Assembly: GCA_009767595.1 (NCBI GenBank)
Contig: VSDK01008648.1
Location: 791 to 64,790 of the forward strand
Length of the DNA: 64,000 nt
From: Symbiodinium kawagutii
Lineage: Eukaryota > Sar > Dinophyceae > Suessiales > Symbiodiniaceae
Reading direction: 5' to 3'
The notes under the pieces are model-generated. The model made no database searches and was not told where the DNA came from. It was given only the letters and a program-made list of their open reading frames with translations. Within the stretch, counting starts at the first letter, position 1; each line of letters starts with the position of its first letter. The position numbers were made by a program, and so were the translations under genes. Shown here piece after piece: positions 11,701 to 26,700 of this stretch.

Positions 11701-14700
11701 TCTATAATGTCTGGCACATTGGGATCCTTCATCATGACAACATGGCAAGATTCACGCGCAGCTGTGAAAAAACAAAGTAGCAAAATGTCTCATCCAAGAA
11801 CATTGCATGCATAATTCATTTTCGGTGCAGCATGTCTGAAGATCCACGTGCGGTTTCTCGTTTTGGCTTCTTTTGTGGGGCACTGTGGCGCTTCAACAGC
11901 CACAATTCTAAGAAGCAAACTTGAAGGAGTGCTAGACAGTGCCATCAGTTCTCTTGTTTCATGCCTTCAAGGGTCACCAGCACTTGAAACAACTGGGGAA
12001 AAAAAGTCTGGGACCTAAACAGCTGATAGACCAGACCGACCTTCTCCTGATTCATGCGTGATGACACAATTTGTTTCTAGCGATTTGCATGGTAAAAAAA
12101 ATGGAAATGAGCAGAAGTGCAAAACAAGATAGAGTGGTAGGAAGGTGTCAGGAGCAGATACCAATGTTGACCACTACTATTAACCATTAGTGGTGCCATT
12201 TCACTAAATGTAAAGCTGGTGACAAATAGTGCAGATCTCAGCCGATCAGTCGGCCAGTGGAACACTGGCCGAGTTGTTGCTTCACGGTGGCATTTGGCGA
12301 CTGTCCTTGCCAGCGGTGTCGTTGAACGTAAGGGGTCTCCAACTTGACCAAGGGAGACCATGAAAACTACTCAGCTGGTGATTGCTAAGGGTACCATGAA
12401 TTACCACTCCGCTGAGTGCTATCATCAAATCATCCTGATAAGAAACATGACAAACAACAAGCAAGAACATCGCAAGATACAAGCAACAGAATTGGACCAA
12501 ACCACCAGAAACATCACTAACAAGTGACAACCACCCAACAAGCCCAGCTAAGACCTAACAACCACCCAACATCCAGTTGGAATGCCCTGGGAAGACCTGC
12601 AAGCCAGCCATGAAGCCAGGCAGGTTCGTAGCTACCAAGCTGAGGCTTCAGGGCCCACCTGTGAGCCGGAGGTCACTGGCCATGTCTTCGTACAGGCCAG
12701 CGATGGTCTTAGGGCGGTTTGGCCATAGGAGTTGGGGGTTTCACACGGGTTCACATGGGTTCACTTGGTTTCACTTTGTTTTTATTGGTTTCACTTTGTT
12801 TCACTATCGTGATGATTGAGTTTTGAGTTTCACTATCATGATGATTTAGTTTTTAGTTTCATTGTCATGATGATTTAGTTAGAGTTTTTGGTGTTTTACT
12901 CATTTCTGGACAGAGATGCAATATAGAGATGTACAATTATGAGATGTGAACAACTGTACATTTTTCGAGCAAGAGTGGGCATAGAAATGCAGACAAGTAA
13001 GCAACACTTAAGCAGCATTTGACCAACAATATGCCAGGGTATACGCCAACACCAACACGATAGAAGCAGCAATTATGCAATGTCAATCGATGTGAAAGGG
13101 CTTAGTACTGATAGTAATGATATAATTGGAAGAACAGGGATAGAATGCAACGAGCATGATGCAAGCTCCATAAGCAGGATAGAACCAGCAATGGTCGGGA
13201 AGCAGCAATGATAGATCTTCAACAAGCCGTCGATACTTGGTACATCCCAAGTTGGAACTATACTTGCTAAGCTAATGTCATCTAGGAATAACTGGCAACC
13301 GGGCTTGCAACACTTGCTAGTCATGCTGGTAGACGACCTATGGGAGCACTGGGATTGTACGCGTGAGCACTGCCGCCATGTTTGGGGATTACATGAGTAT
13401 CGACTCCACCCGACCAAAAATCATGGACAAACCAGGCCTCTTCGGCAGTTTGCAAAACTGTTGCTTGATCATTGATCAAGCCAGGTATTCAGCTATGATC
13501 AATTCAGCAGAAATCAGGTTAGACAATACCAAGCACCCTCAATCACAAGCAAGCAGCTACCGCTAGTTGATCCTCCTTGGTAGACCACTAAGCTGGTTAC
13601 TGGAGATATTTGCCAGCTCGGAACTCCTCGTCCAACCCCTTGGTGATCTCTAACCCTTGGTTCAACCAGCTCAACTCAACAGCTATGTATCTCTAATATG
13701 ATCACTTCATTGCTGGATGCCGCGGTGGATTATGAACAGCTGGTTCATGAGGAGGCGGGGCTACTCAGAGTAAGTGTAAAGCAACATGGTTGGTCTACCA
13801 CATGTATAACACATATGATAATGGTTCTAAACTGTCAGCGAAACAGTTAATGGTGTAGCCATCATATGCTGGTCGATGAGTCAATGGTTTACTGTAGTTT
13901 AGTAGTTTAGTAGTTTAGTATACCATTGAACCAACCTTTCACCTTTTATCTTCAGCCAAGGTCTGAGTTGCCAACCATGAACTTCCATGAAACCAACCAG
14001 GTCCCCAGGTCCCGTTGTGGTAGGTCTGGGGGTGCGTCCGCGTCCAGGCATTGGTGGTGCAAACCGCGGCGGTGTCCAGTCGCGCGAAGCCCAAGCCACA
14101 GCTGAGTCGAGTGGACGAGCGGCTTTTCGAGGCGATGCTTGGTGCTTCCAGCAGGGAATGGAACTGCTGAAGTGGTGATGCTTGGGGGTTGAATCAGCCA
14201 GGGATGGTGGATTTGAATCAACTTGGACTGTTGGAATGGCTGTTGGATAGCAGGATGCCGGGTCATGCTTGATGCCAGGGGAGACCCGTCCCAACAGCGG
14301 GTTCACCAGTCGCTGGGTTCACAGCTTTTGTTGGCGACCTGTCGAACTTCACTCTGGCAGTTGGATCGTATGGCTCATGTAGATATGCAGACCTGTCACA
14401 TTCCTGCGGGAACCCATGCTGTATGCCAAAGTTTCAACAATTACATTAGAAACACAACCTAAACAAGCCTATGGCATCTAGAACAAACTGCTGGTTACAA
14501 ACCTAAGACCAGTTGGGGTCAAGATCATCATGGGCTGCCGCATTCGTTCTGATCTCCGGTGTCCAGCTTTGGTCATGTCGCAGGGACCTGTGGAGCGGCT
14601 GGGTGTCTCTGGGGGCAGCGCGGCATTCTTCAAGCTGCATTTGAAGCCTGGCAATGGCCGAGCAAAGGAATACTTCATCGGGAAGGACGCTCCAAGAGCT

Positions 14701-17700
14701 TGGTCGTGTTGGCGCATGGGTCGGCTGGTTGTGTGAACACGCGTATTATTAAGATATTTTTAGATTCTTACTTTTACTATTATTATTACTATTACTAGTA
14801 TTATTATTATTACTATTATTATTATTATTGTTATTGTTATTACTATTACTACTATTGTTATTATTATTACTATTACGAGTATTATTGTTTTCACTATGAT
14901 TATTATCATTATCATGATGATGTTCATCCAGTATGATAATCGTTGGCTTGGTCCTTGCACTACTCGCTTTGTTACCCGGTGTCATCTCGTTCCAGGGACA
15001 GATGCTGCGCCTGGAACGCTCCAGTGGTTTGGTCAGGTCAGGGCCGTTCCTACATGGATAGCTCAGTGAACCAGCCAACTTTCATGGGGCCAACTTTCAT
15101 GGGGTATAATCACCAGCAATTTTATAGGGAAAACAGCCTGGTTAATAATGGGGGAACCAGGGGTACAGGGTGAACTGGCCCACAGCCGTCTGTTGTCGGA
15201 GGAAAAATTGAACTGGTGCAATTGCCAAAGCCCACTGGTGTTCACTATTTTGTTTGGACATTTGGTATGGTTAAATGCTCTTGATGTTGTCGTCTATTTA
15301 TCGGAAGTATCTAGATGTGGTTGGAGCCGTTGGCAAATTGCACTATTCTCACACATGGTGGTCGAAAACATATCACGGCACACGTACTTTCAGGACCATG
15401 TGAACAGCCTCAAATACGTTGGATGACGTGCCGTGGGTTTGTCACTTTTGGGACCTGGTCCAGAACACCGTGACATCAAAGTAAGTAATGCTGAGCTACC
15501 CGTACAAGAGATTCCGTATATCCCAAGATATCATCTTCTAAAGCATTAGGTAAGTCACGCATTGAGGAACTCACATCATTTCGCCATGGCCCAACTTGGC
15601 AGTCCTGGCTGGGTCAGGACTTGAGCCACGCAGAAGATGAAGTGACTTTTTATGAAGAAGCTTTAGCCCTGAAGCGTCAGCCGGGCGTTGCAGGTGCCGA
15701 TGGGATCGAATGCTGGGGGCAAGTTGTGTTGTTTCACCAATCGCTATTTGGGTAGCTACTCAACAATTGTTAACGATTTTACAAATTATGAATGAATAAA
15801 GACAGAAATCAACAAATAGTAAATGAATAAAGGAACAAATAAACAAACCAGCCAAACGAAAAAGTCAAATTCTTCGATTTCCTTCCAGCAAGCAGCGCCA
15901 TGCCCACCGAAGTTGCTTCATCACCAAGAGATCTGGCAGATCAACGACAGATTGGGGTCTGGCCGTCAGGTCTAGGGCCTTTGCTGAGCTACACCTTGGA
16001 ATATGCAGGCGTTCTCACGCACGTTGAGGAGCAGTGCCGGGCTGAACCCTGGGCTTTTTCCAGAGCTGGGCGTTCACAGCTGTGGACCTGTTGTTGATGT
16101 GGCGTTGCCTTTGACTGCTATAGCCTATAGCCTTGATTTGAGAGCCAAGGCCTTCCCAGTCCGCTTTCCACGATTCTATCTAGAAACATGTTTTGCTGAT
16201 TGTGTTGTCAAGACCACCTCCACTAAATCACCACCAGTGGAGGTTGGTTGGTTGGTCAGGTTGAGGGGCTTGACATATCATGGTTCTTGAATCGCGGTGC
16301 ACCGTGAAGTGGATGTTTTCAGGATCCCCATCAGAAATAGGTGTCTCTCAAGTTATAGAGGTACCACTAAATCATCCATTCATGATCATTTTCAGTAATG
16401 TACCAACTATTTTGGGGTTTTCCTATGTTAAGAAACCAGCAAACAGCTTGTTGAAACTTGTTGAATTTTGGAGCACCAAAATCAGCCTATTCTGTACTGA
16501 ACCTACAGGGGCAGGGACTTCATGGGATCCAGCCACCTTTTGGTCCATCACCGCTCATGCCTTTGGTGCTGCGATGCCGCTCAGGGTTAAAAGTGGTGAA
16601 CCAACTGCGAGAAATACCAAGATGTGGAGGGTTGGTTGCTTTTAAATGACGCTGAATCCACCATGTATGTAGTGGCTAATGATTTTGGTGGATGTTTATT
16701 GATTTCCTGGTTGATGGTTTTAAACACATTTTTCGATTTTCCCTGGTAATTATTAACAATTGACTAATATTTTGCATGATGGGGTGGTTCCACCACCAAC
16801 CAGTTTCTATTTCAGCCCCAGATGCCTCGAAGACAATTTCCGCAGGACAGCAGTGCGGGTGAGAAGAAGACAGAGCTGCTGGTGATGCGAAATCTGCGGT
16901 GCGGCTCCTCCAAACATCGCTTTCTGGACATCAAAATTGGTCAGAAGACTGCGCAGGCCGTGTCATGTTCAGGTGACTGGGGCTATTTTGGTTGGGGGCG
17001 ATACTCCATAAATGCCGTACCTAGAGGTTATTGGTCCAATTCCCTGTCAAGAATGAGCCCATTTAACAGCCAGGGGACCCAAGCATTCACCGTTTCTGAA
17101 ACCGACTCCAAGATTTGGCATCCCATGTGGTGCCCCCAGTTGACAGTAAAAACACGAGAAGGATCTTTGAGCCAACGAGCTCACACATGAACTTAGTAGG
17201 GTAGGGAATAGAACCGGTTCACAGCACTTGCCAAGCATGGGAAGATGCTCGCAATCCTCAGGTACTTCCTAGGCCCTTGGAACTGATTGTTCGGTGGTGG
17301 GTGGTACCATCGGTGGTTCCCATGAAGTGTCTCAGCTTTCTGTCGCTACAAGGCTATACATCTGGGAGCCAAGGAGCAAAAAACAGCTGTGACCGCAGGT
17401 GAACTGGGTTGTATATTCGCTCCTGAATTGCCGAGCTGCCTTGTTCTTTGTTCCGTCGGCCTGTTCACAAGACCAAGTTCGACTTGGGTACCTGAGACTA
17501 CCAATGGGGTCATCTGCCTCTCAGTCATGGACAAGCCAACATCGTGATGAGTCTGGAATCAATTTTTGCTGATTCAGTTGCGCGCTGTTATGATCACCCA
17601 TTCCGGTGGGCACCAAACTTGTTTCAAAAGGAATATCCTTGTGGTGCCCATTCCCGGGTTCAATATTACCTGCATTTTCTTGATCACCACTGATTTTTGA

Positions 17701-20700
17701 TTGTTCCATGATCCTGACATCAACCAGTCACTCTTTGAATGGCAACATCCCTGGTGGGTTGGTTGAAAATTGGCACTAGATGGTGGTTTCCCAAGCCCTC
17801 GCGGGTACCCCCAGTTGGGTTGTCACACCATTGGCTCACTCGTCCAGTCGCAGGCGGGTTGGCAGGGCAAGAGCCGTGTAGCCGCCTTGCGTCAGAGCAT
17901 GGTGGACGGCATCACCAATTCCAGCTGCGAGGGATTTCGACTGGAGGTGCCCACCTGCCGAGGTGAAGGAGGGTAGCCGAGGTCAAAAATGGGTGTAGTC
18001 ATAGGGGTACCCGCAGTTGTCATCCAATATCAATCATTTTTGATGATAGTGTAATGAACCATCCATTTTTGGTGGTCCTTGATTTTGAGAAACTACCAAA
18101 AATGGAGATATAACCAACAATGATATGTAGTTAATGGGAGTTTTATGGCATCTGCCCTCTTGTTTTATGGGATTTATCATGGAAATGGTGGTATTCCCTC
18201 ACAGCATTCCCAGGTGATGACAAGGTTTGGAACTAGAAACACCTCAAAGGAGTGCATCCCCGGTGATTGTTGGTTCTTGTTGATCATTCGCCTCCAATCA
18301 CCAGCATGATCCTACATCAAGCACCATTCTTCAACCACAGGATATGGCAAAACAACCAGCTTGATAATCGACCGCTAGATGTTGCTGGGAGCAACATGTA
18401 CCATTTCACTTAATTACTTTTTTTAGATATGTGGTCAGTACCAGGGGTGTTGATTCATATTGATCATTTACCACCATTGGTTCAGCTCCATCAGTCATCA
18501 TGTGTTGGCTCTTGTTGATCACCGGATTGCCAGCATTCAAACGGCTGGATGAGTCACCGTTGACAACTACTCTTAATCACCGCTTATCACCATTATAGCA
18601 ACTACCGCCATCTATGGCTGACAGCCATACTTTGCTAGAAATGCTGGCCTCATCATCAACAAGCAGTACATCTGATTCTTTGCAGGCATATTCCGTTCTT
18701 ACAGCGCATTGATTTTTGTGATCGTTGTTGTGCCTATAGTGATTGGTCATTATCAATATTATTGCTAGTCATTGTTGCTTATCATCCCTACTGTTGGTCA
18801 TTGTCGGTTTTTGTGTTGATTATTATCGCTATTTTTGGATTGTGGTTGAGACCACTCTGAAGGCAATGGGTGCACAGCTCAGCTGTGGAGTGAGCAACCG
18901 TCCTGATACTTGTCGGTTAATCAGTGGTCGCTTCACATTGGATGGGCCTTGTTGGGTTGTTCAGAAAGTTGCTGAACAACTCAGGATGTTGTTCGCTTCT
19001 CGTCCTGACCGACATGCATGCGATTTGGCCAGTCCCGTGCCATAGTGTGTTTGGTGGGCTGCGAACAGTGGCTGTGTACCACCCCCACTGTAGCTGGCAA
19101 GGGTGCTTGGCTGGTGAGAAGGAAAAATATCATCCCTACTGTTGATCCTTCTCGGTTTTTGTGTTGATTTTCATTAGTTGATCATTATCATCCCTAATCC
19201 TGTTGATGATTATTATCTCCATTAAACCCTATGAATTCCCAAAACAACAGTTTATAAAACCCCATAAATTCTTTAAAATCACCCATCATTCACCATTCTT
19301 CTCCCGATTTTGCCACCGTCCCTGGTGGTCATCACCGCCAGGGCTTTGATGGTCGACCTCCGGCCCTGGAGTCGATGGATCCCTTGCTGGATCTGGGGAT
19401 GACCGGCAACGCCAAGATGGCCAAGAAGGCGCCGAGGGGTGCTGAGGCAATGCCATGGTGGTGGGGGTTTGCTAGGGCTTTGAAGCATGAGTTAAGGGGG
19501 ATAATCAATAGCAGGGGATAATGATGGCAAGTTAAGATAAATAGCAAATCAAAGCTATCATTGGCTATCAAAAGTTAAGATGGTGTTAAGATGGTGAAGT
19601 TATCAAAAGCTATCATTAATCATAGCAGGGGATATCAATGGTCAATGATGGTGATATCACTTGGCTTTTAAGCATTACTGGGAAGATATCCCAAGCATGC
19701 CAACCATAGTAGGATGATAGCCAACCATAACAGGTGGAATAATGACCAGCCATAGTGGGGGATAATCAATGGGTAAGCATAGAAATAGGGGTATAATCAA
19801 TGGTTTAATGATTAACCCAACATATAATAGATTAAATAATCAGGGTCAATCATTAATCCTCCTACCATGCTCAATGATAGGGGATCCCAATAGTCGGGGG
19901 ATATCAATGGTGAATGATGGTGATATCACTTGGCTTTTAAGCATTACTGGGAAGATATCCCAAGCATGCCAACCATAGTAGGATGATAGCCAACCATAAC
20001 AGGTGGAATAATGACCAGCCATAGTGGGGCATAATCAATGGGTAAGCATAGAAATAGGGGTATAATCAATGGTTTAATGATTAACCCAACATATAATAGA
20101 TTAAATGATCAGGGTCAATCATTAATCCTCCTACCATGCTGAATGATAGGGGATCCCAATAGTCGGGGGATATCAATGGTGAATGATGGTGATATAACTT
20201 GGCTTTCCCAAGCATGCCAACCACAGTAGGATAATAACCAAGTATAGTAGGTGGGGATAATGACCAGCCGTAGTAGGGGATATCAATGGTTAATGATAGG
20301 CGTTATGATCCAATAAAGATGTGGAGGTTTCGAGTAAGCCAGTGACTGGGAAACCCCTTCAAGTAATGGGAAGTTTATTGCCAGAAATGATCGAAGAGTC
20401 TCGCGTGCTCAGCAAGCCTTGCCGTTCGTTGGCTGATGTTGGTGGATCTTAAGCTGGTTGGATTCCCGCTGTTGGTCGTTGTTGATTATTTTCATATGGC
20501 TATGGGTCAACATCAATCAACCGACTAGTGGGGGATAACAACCAACAATGGTAGGGAAAACAATGGTTAATGATAGGGGAATCATTGTTGGGATTACAAT
20601 CCTGTATTCATCATTGTTGGCTCAGTAGGTCTTACTAGACTATATGGCCTCCCGCATGGCAGCAGACAACACGAGGATTGAACCGATCAAGTGATGGAAC

Positions 20701-23700
20701 CTGCGCAACGGGGTACTGCCACCGATGTCCCAACGAGGCACTTCGGGTGATGCTTCAACGGATGCCTGCAGCCGAGATGCTCCTCCACTGGCTCGATCTC
20801 CACCAGGAGCCGCCACTCGGCAGCGGCAAAGGCAGCGGCTTTTCGCTGTGGGAATTGGTTGCTGGCGCAGTCGCCATGGGTCGCAACGAGTGAGGCCTTC
20901 CAAACTGGTGCCTGCATTGTTTTTTTTGGGTTCTGCAAGTTCCTTCTCTGAACTGTATGCGTGGTTTTTCAAGTGTGAGTTCACTACTTGGAACTCAGCT
21001 CTTTGGGGAATCCCCCTTTTCTGGTCTCCAGATTGGATTGCAGCTGTGGTGCAATTGCAATTGATTTGCGTTCAAGACAACTCATATTTTTTGGGAAACA
21101 TCTCACTAATTCAATATGTGGCTCCTGTCAAGTCTTGTCCTTTCGTTTCCTTTTCACCCATTCCAAATTCTGTTGGCAATTGGTGTACCATTCTTTATCA
21201 TTGTCGGCCATTGTATTTAACATATGGGTTAGCATCATGAAGATTGACCAGCCCTTTGTTTATTGAAAAGCGATATGATATCTCACAACCATGTGGGTAT
21301 TGCCATGGTTTGGCCCATTAACTTGTGTCCTCCAAACCGGTATAGAACCGGTTAAAGACATTACCGCAGCAACTTCAATGAAATTTGGTTGCTAAGTGGT
21401 TGGACGCTCTATTATTGGTCCTGGATTGCTGGTAGTGATGGTAGCTGTTGTATTTATGGTTGTCCGAAAGTGTTTTCTGTTGTATTTCGCTCTTGGCCCA
21501 GAGGTTGGTTGCGAAAATTGAGTGTACATCAGGGTCAAGGTCATCAACATTGTTTCTTGTTTGCCGCTGAATGCTTCAAGACCCTTATGAATTAGCCATC
21601 ATCATTCAGTATGATAGCTCATTGTTAATTCTTATCAAGTTTTATTGGCAAGTACTGCTTGGCAATTCTTTGCCATTTCCAACCAGCATCAACTATCATT
21701 CACCATCATTAGTGATCCAAAAATTGTTTATCATCATTCACCATCATTCACCAGCATTCACCATCATTCACCAGCATTCACCAGCATCAACTATCTTTGT
21801 TGCTTGCTGGGGTGGTCCTCCATGTGCCGAAACCGCTGTGCCGAAACCGCTGTCGAGGTCTGACGTGCCAGAAGCGCAACTGCAGACGCAGCTCAGTGCC
21901 ACGGAGGTGGCGGAAGTGGTGTGCCACGAGGCTGAGCGGAGCTGCTGGCTGCGGGTCGTCCGGTGGTTGTGGCGGTTCGTGAACTTCGGATGAGGCTATG
22001 GGTCAATCATAGGTGAAGCCAACTATAGTAGGGGATATACGAACTTAGTGAACTGACCCATAGCCAGGAGAGTGTTCATGAGCTGGCTCGCTGGTAGCTG
22101 GTTCATGAGATGGTCCAGTTGCTAGAAGAACGGGTGCACCAAATGTGAACACAGCAAGCATTTCTAGTGGTGAATGACGGCCAGGATGATTCGAGGCTGG
22201 ATCAATCAAATGAAGCACCCTGGAGATACTTGTGGTGTTTCATGATGATCAGAGCCACTCAGGTAAAATGGGGGGCACCAAACCGACAGGTCATACGAAG
22301 GGTAATTTGGGCACACTGAGACTGAAACCAAGAGGCAAGTATGACCCGCTTCGTTGATATTTGCTAAGAATCAAGAAACAGCTGGCTAAGATTGTTTCGG
22401 CAAGCCACTTGACAACCCGCGGATCAATGAAATTCCATTCGAGCCATGGAAATCCAGCTGTTGGAGGGTCTAGGTTCTGACTATATAGCAAATCTTGTAG
22501 ATGGGGGATGTGACTTTCGTGGTTGTTTATAGAACCATACGGGGATGGGGATGGCTGCGTAACATCATTGGTCACCCGGACAACAGGAAGGGTATGGCTC
22601 CAGGAGATACACTTTGCTGAAAGTGGTCTCCGGTATACCTCACAGTTGGTTGATCCCAACTCATCCAGCATCATCCGTATCAGCGTGAACGCCGCATGGT
22701 ACGGCAGCAGGTGACTTCAACTTGAGAGTCATAGGTTCCCGATCTCATGACCTGCCTTGACATGTGGTGATAGACGGTGTATCCGAGGAATGACCAGCCA
22801 CCGTGAAGGAACCATTATCAATTCAAGGAACCATTAACCTTCACCATCGTTGACTATCAAACATGATCAACTACTAGTGACTGTGGCCACCACCCCTGCA
22901 GTTAAGGGGATGAGCGACCCGGGTGCTGCCCGACAAACCTACTACTAGTCACTGTGACCATTCTCCATCAAGAGCCATTCTCAAGATAGATTCTGATTCT
23001 CAACGGTTGATTCTGATTCATGATCAACTACTAGTCACTGTAACCATTGGTTAATCATTGATCACGGCTGGTTGATCAATCAAGAGAGATTCTGATTCTC
23101 AACCAGCCGTTGTCAACGTCGTCGTCAGTGGGATTCGCAGGCCGTGAGCTCTCTCTGCGGCCTGGCCGTGGCCTGTCGCAGATGCCCTGTACCACAAAAG
23201 TGGCCGGGATGCCTGGTGCGGGGGGACGGCGGCGCCAGCTGTCAGTGGGGTGTGATGAAACCTGAGTGGGTTGATAGTCACGGGTGGCTCAGATTGCTTA
23301 ACTATGGTCAATAAGTCAATATTGCATTGTTATGTGGTCGTGTCAAAACAAACAATGATTGTCAGGTTGTGAAACTGAGATGGAAAACGAGCCAGTTCTT
23401 GCGTTGATTTTCTTTACCCCATGAACTGAAAATAACTATTTTGAAGCAACCAGCATGAGGAGGATCCACTGATCAGGAAGACCAAAAAGATGTCAAGCTC
23501 ATGGATTTCGGCGTGTCGTGATGTTTACCAGCTGAAGATTTGATTTGTTTGAAAAGGACTGGCCATGAGCCAGTTCATAAATTATCAAATTAATTGGGAT
23601 ATTCTTTGCCACTGTTGGGTGAGCCAATTGGTACGACGGAGTGCTAGGGAGTGGTTGTTCTTTCATGAAGCCTCCACCAGCCAAAGCTGGTGGATTGGGG

Positions 23701-26700
23701 GATCCCCATTGTAAGAAATGCTCATGCTTGCCATGGGCTAAACCATGACCAAATTTCGGCCATGACACCTTTCCAATACCCATTTTTGATTCAGTAGTTT
23801 GTACTTTGGAGTCATGGCAGATCCATATTTATAGTTCATTGTACCCTTACCCTAATTTTACCGTAAATAGCTTGTGATTTCCCATCACTACGGGTTTACA
23901 TGGATCTCCCATGATTGATATTCCAATTGAAACTCAGGAAATCATTCCTTTAGGACGCGCAACAGCAGATATCAGCAGCAAACACATCATTGTGATCACG
24001 TTGTATCGCAGCTATGCAAGGCTGATCAGCACTTCCAGCCCTGCGCGCAACCGTAAAATCTGCTAGGTCTATGGGTGGATCTCATGCAAATCCAGGCAAG
24101 AGGTCATGCTTCACTACCCTTATCCGGGGGCTACATGTTCTCAGGTATACCATTATCATCCATTGCCATTCTTGTTTTTGCGCTATCAGTTAAGCCTTTT
24201 AGCTTCGATCGGAAAGTCGCGCGCCCTCTCCCTCAAACCCTCAATCCTTCAAACTTCAATCCTATTCATTTTTGTTTCATTTTACATTTGTTTTTGTCTC
24301 TGCCTCTCTCCCCTTCTCTCTTTCTCTGTTTATTCGTTTCTCTATCCCATTCATGTCATATCCAATATCCCATTGTTTCTGATGTTTTTTTCTTGATTCA
24401 CCCAGTTTTCCTTACATCCAGCCATTAATTTTTGTTCATGACTCTATCAACCATTATTAATCATGATTCTATTAACCAATAACCAAATTAACCATTACTA
24501 TTAACCTTATGGTTAATAAAAATTAATCTTTGAACTATGGATTAATAGCCATATATCAACCATTAATATGGATTTGATAGAGTTAATATGCATCCATGAC
24601 TCTACTAACCATTCTGAATCCACCGCTCTGAGGGCTGCATGGCCATGACTCCATCGCCAGGATCGGGAGCTCCGTGGGGCTAGGCTTTGATGCCGGCCGC
24701 CTTCCACAGCGGAAGGGCGGGGAGGAGGACGCACGCTTCACGGGACGACACGTTGGGTGCCGTGGGGCAAGGCTTGAACCAACTCATGCTTAAGAATGGT
24801 GAATAGTAGGGGATAAAAGGGAATGATAAGTATCAATAACGGATAATTCGGATAAGAAGTAATGGTTTACCTGGCTGGCTCATGATGAATCAATCTGGGG
24901 ATGACAACCAACGAATGGTCAAGAACGGTAAACTATAGGCAACTAACGCTTAAGAAAAGGGTGAATGATAGGGGATAGTAGGGGAGAATAACTATCAATA
25001 AGGGATAACAAGCTGCTGAATCAACCAACTATAGCTGGTTCATGATGAATAAATGGAAATATTGATCAACAATTGTAGTGGATATACGAGCTGTATATGG
25101 CTATGGGTCAATATTAATCAACCAAATTTCATCGGGGATAATCACCAACAATAATAGGGAAAAAAATGGTCAAGGATGGGGGAACCAGAGGTACAGGGTT
25201 TTGACCCACAGCCAAATGGGTAGTAGTGAACCCATCCCTACAGTTGGACTAGATGGGTCATTTGGGATGCGGACAGGTACAGTTTATTGACAGCCATATC
25301 ATGAAACTTGGTTGATGTATTTGCATGTTTTGGGGGTGAGAACCCAACAGCAAAAATGGCTATATCACCGACTGAGAACCAAGTGGCGGAAGCATCAGCG
25401 GTAAACAATTCTGTACGGTTTTTGTCCTGGAAGAAAGGGCAGAGTTGGGCGAAGAAGCGTGAGAAAGAGGAGAGTTAAGGCGGACGAAGAGGAAGACATG
25501 AAAGGAAAGATAAAGAAAAACAGACAAAGAAGCAAAGACAAGAGGAAACAACATCCAGTTTGAAGGCTCAATCAACGTCTTTTTTAAAGGCTAAAATTCA
25601 AAGTCAATTTTTTCAGCGCCAAAGATGCAGCTGAAACTGGTAAGAAAGCGACAGCATTCTCGATCCAAGAACTGCGCCTGGGGCTAACCGTTGAAGACGA
25701 CTGGGTGATGAACCGGCCCAAATCAATGCAGGAAAGGCGCAAGCCTTGGCGATACAGAACAAGATTTGGATCTATGTTGTAAAATTCAGAATCGATGCCA
25801 AGCACGAACAGCACCATGTGTCTGGGGATGCTGGAACTTACCCAACTTGCAACATACCCTGAATCAACTTGCGAATTCAGAAGGTGGTTACCACCAGAGT
25901 TTTGGTTGGTGCCTCAACATTATCACAGTCAGGGTGCACCACAGATCCCAGAAACTGCTTTAGCACCACATGATTCGCCATCCCAACGCCGCAGGAAGTC
26001 AGGAAATCCACATTGGTTGCTTGCCTGGATCCGGCCGAGAAGCCTTACCGGTTGTGGTTGCCACCCGTGACCAAAATGGGATGATTGGCTGTAACCAGGG
26101 GCCCCTTGTGAGTTTGGCTGCTTCAAAATTTTCCAAAAAGAACATTTGTTTGACTGTGTGGAAACTATACAGTACTGGGGTTGTGTACAAAAACTGGTTA
26201 GACGTCCCCAAAGGCAAACTAGTGGGTGTGGGGCGATTGTATTGTAGGGAGGGCTAGCAACACATTCCGCAACAACGTTCAACGACCAAAAATAAACAAT
26301 CAAGAACCAACAGCCGACAATGTCCACAGTGAAATTCTTGTACCGGCACAGGGATGTCTGGGAAAAGGAGTCAAATGATTGGTTTCCTTGTCAAAGGAGA
26401 TCGCTTTTGGTCCTACTCGGTCCGTACAGGGATTCTGCATAACATTTCGCATCCCATTCTGGGAGAGCCTATCCATTGTTTGCATACAGCCCCAAAACGC
26501 GGGTCACCTTCATGGGCAAACAATTGACTTTAAGCTAACTCGGACAGCTTGTGGACAAGCTTCAAAAGCTTTGAATGATCCCGTCTTGGAATTGATGTTT
26601 GACTTTCAAAGTCCGTTGAATCCTGCAGGTTAACACTTGTTGGAGTTTATGTCGAAGTGTTTCCATCACCGGTGTATCCTCCTGACAATTTGGGTGAAAC

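Noticed and set aside
22291-22674. Minus-strand open frame of 127 codons
   Set aside because: No motif and no splice context. It lies in an intron of the plus-strand gene.
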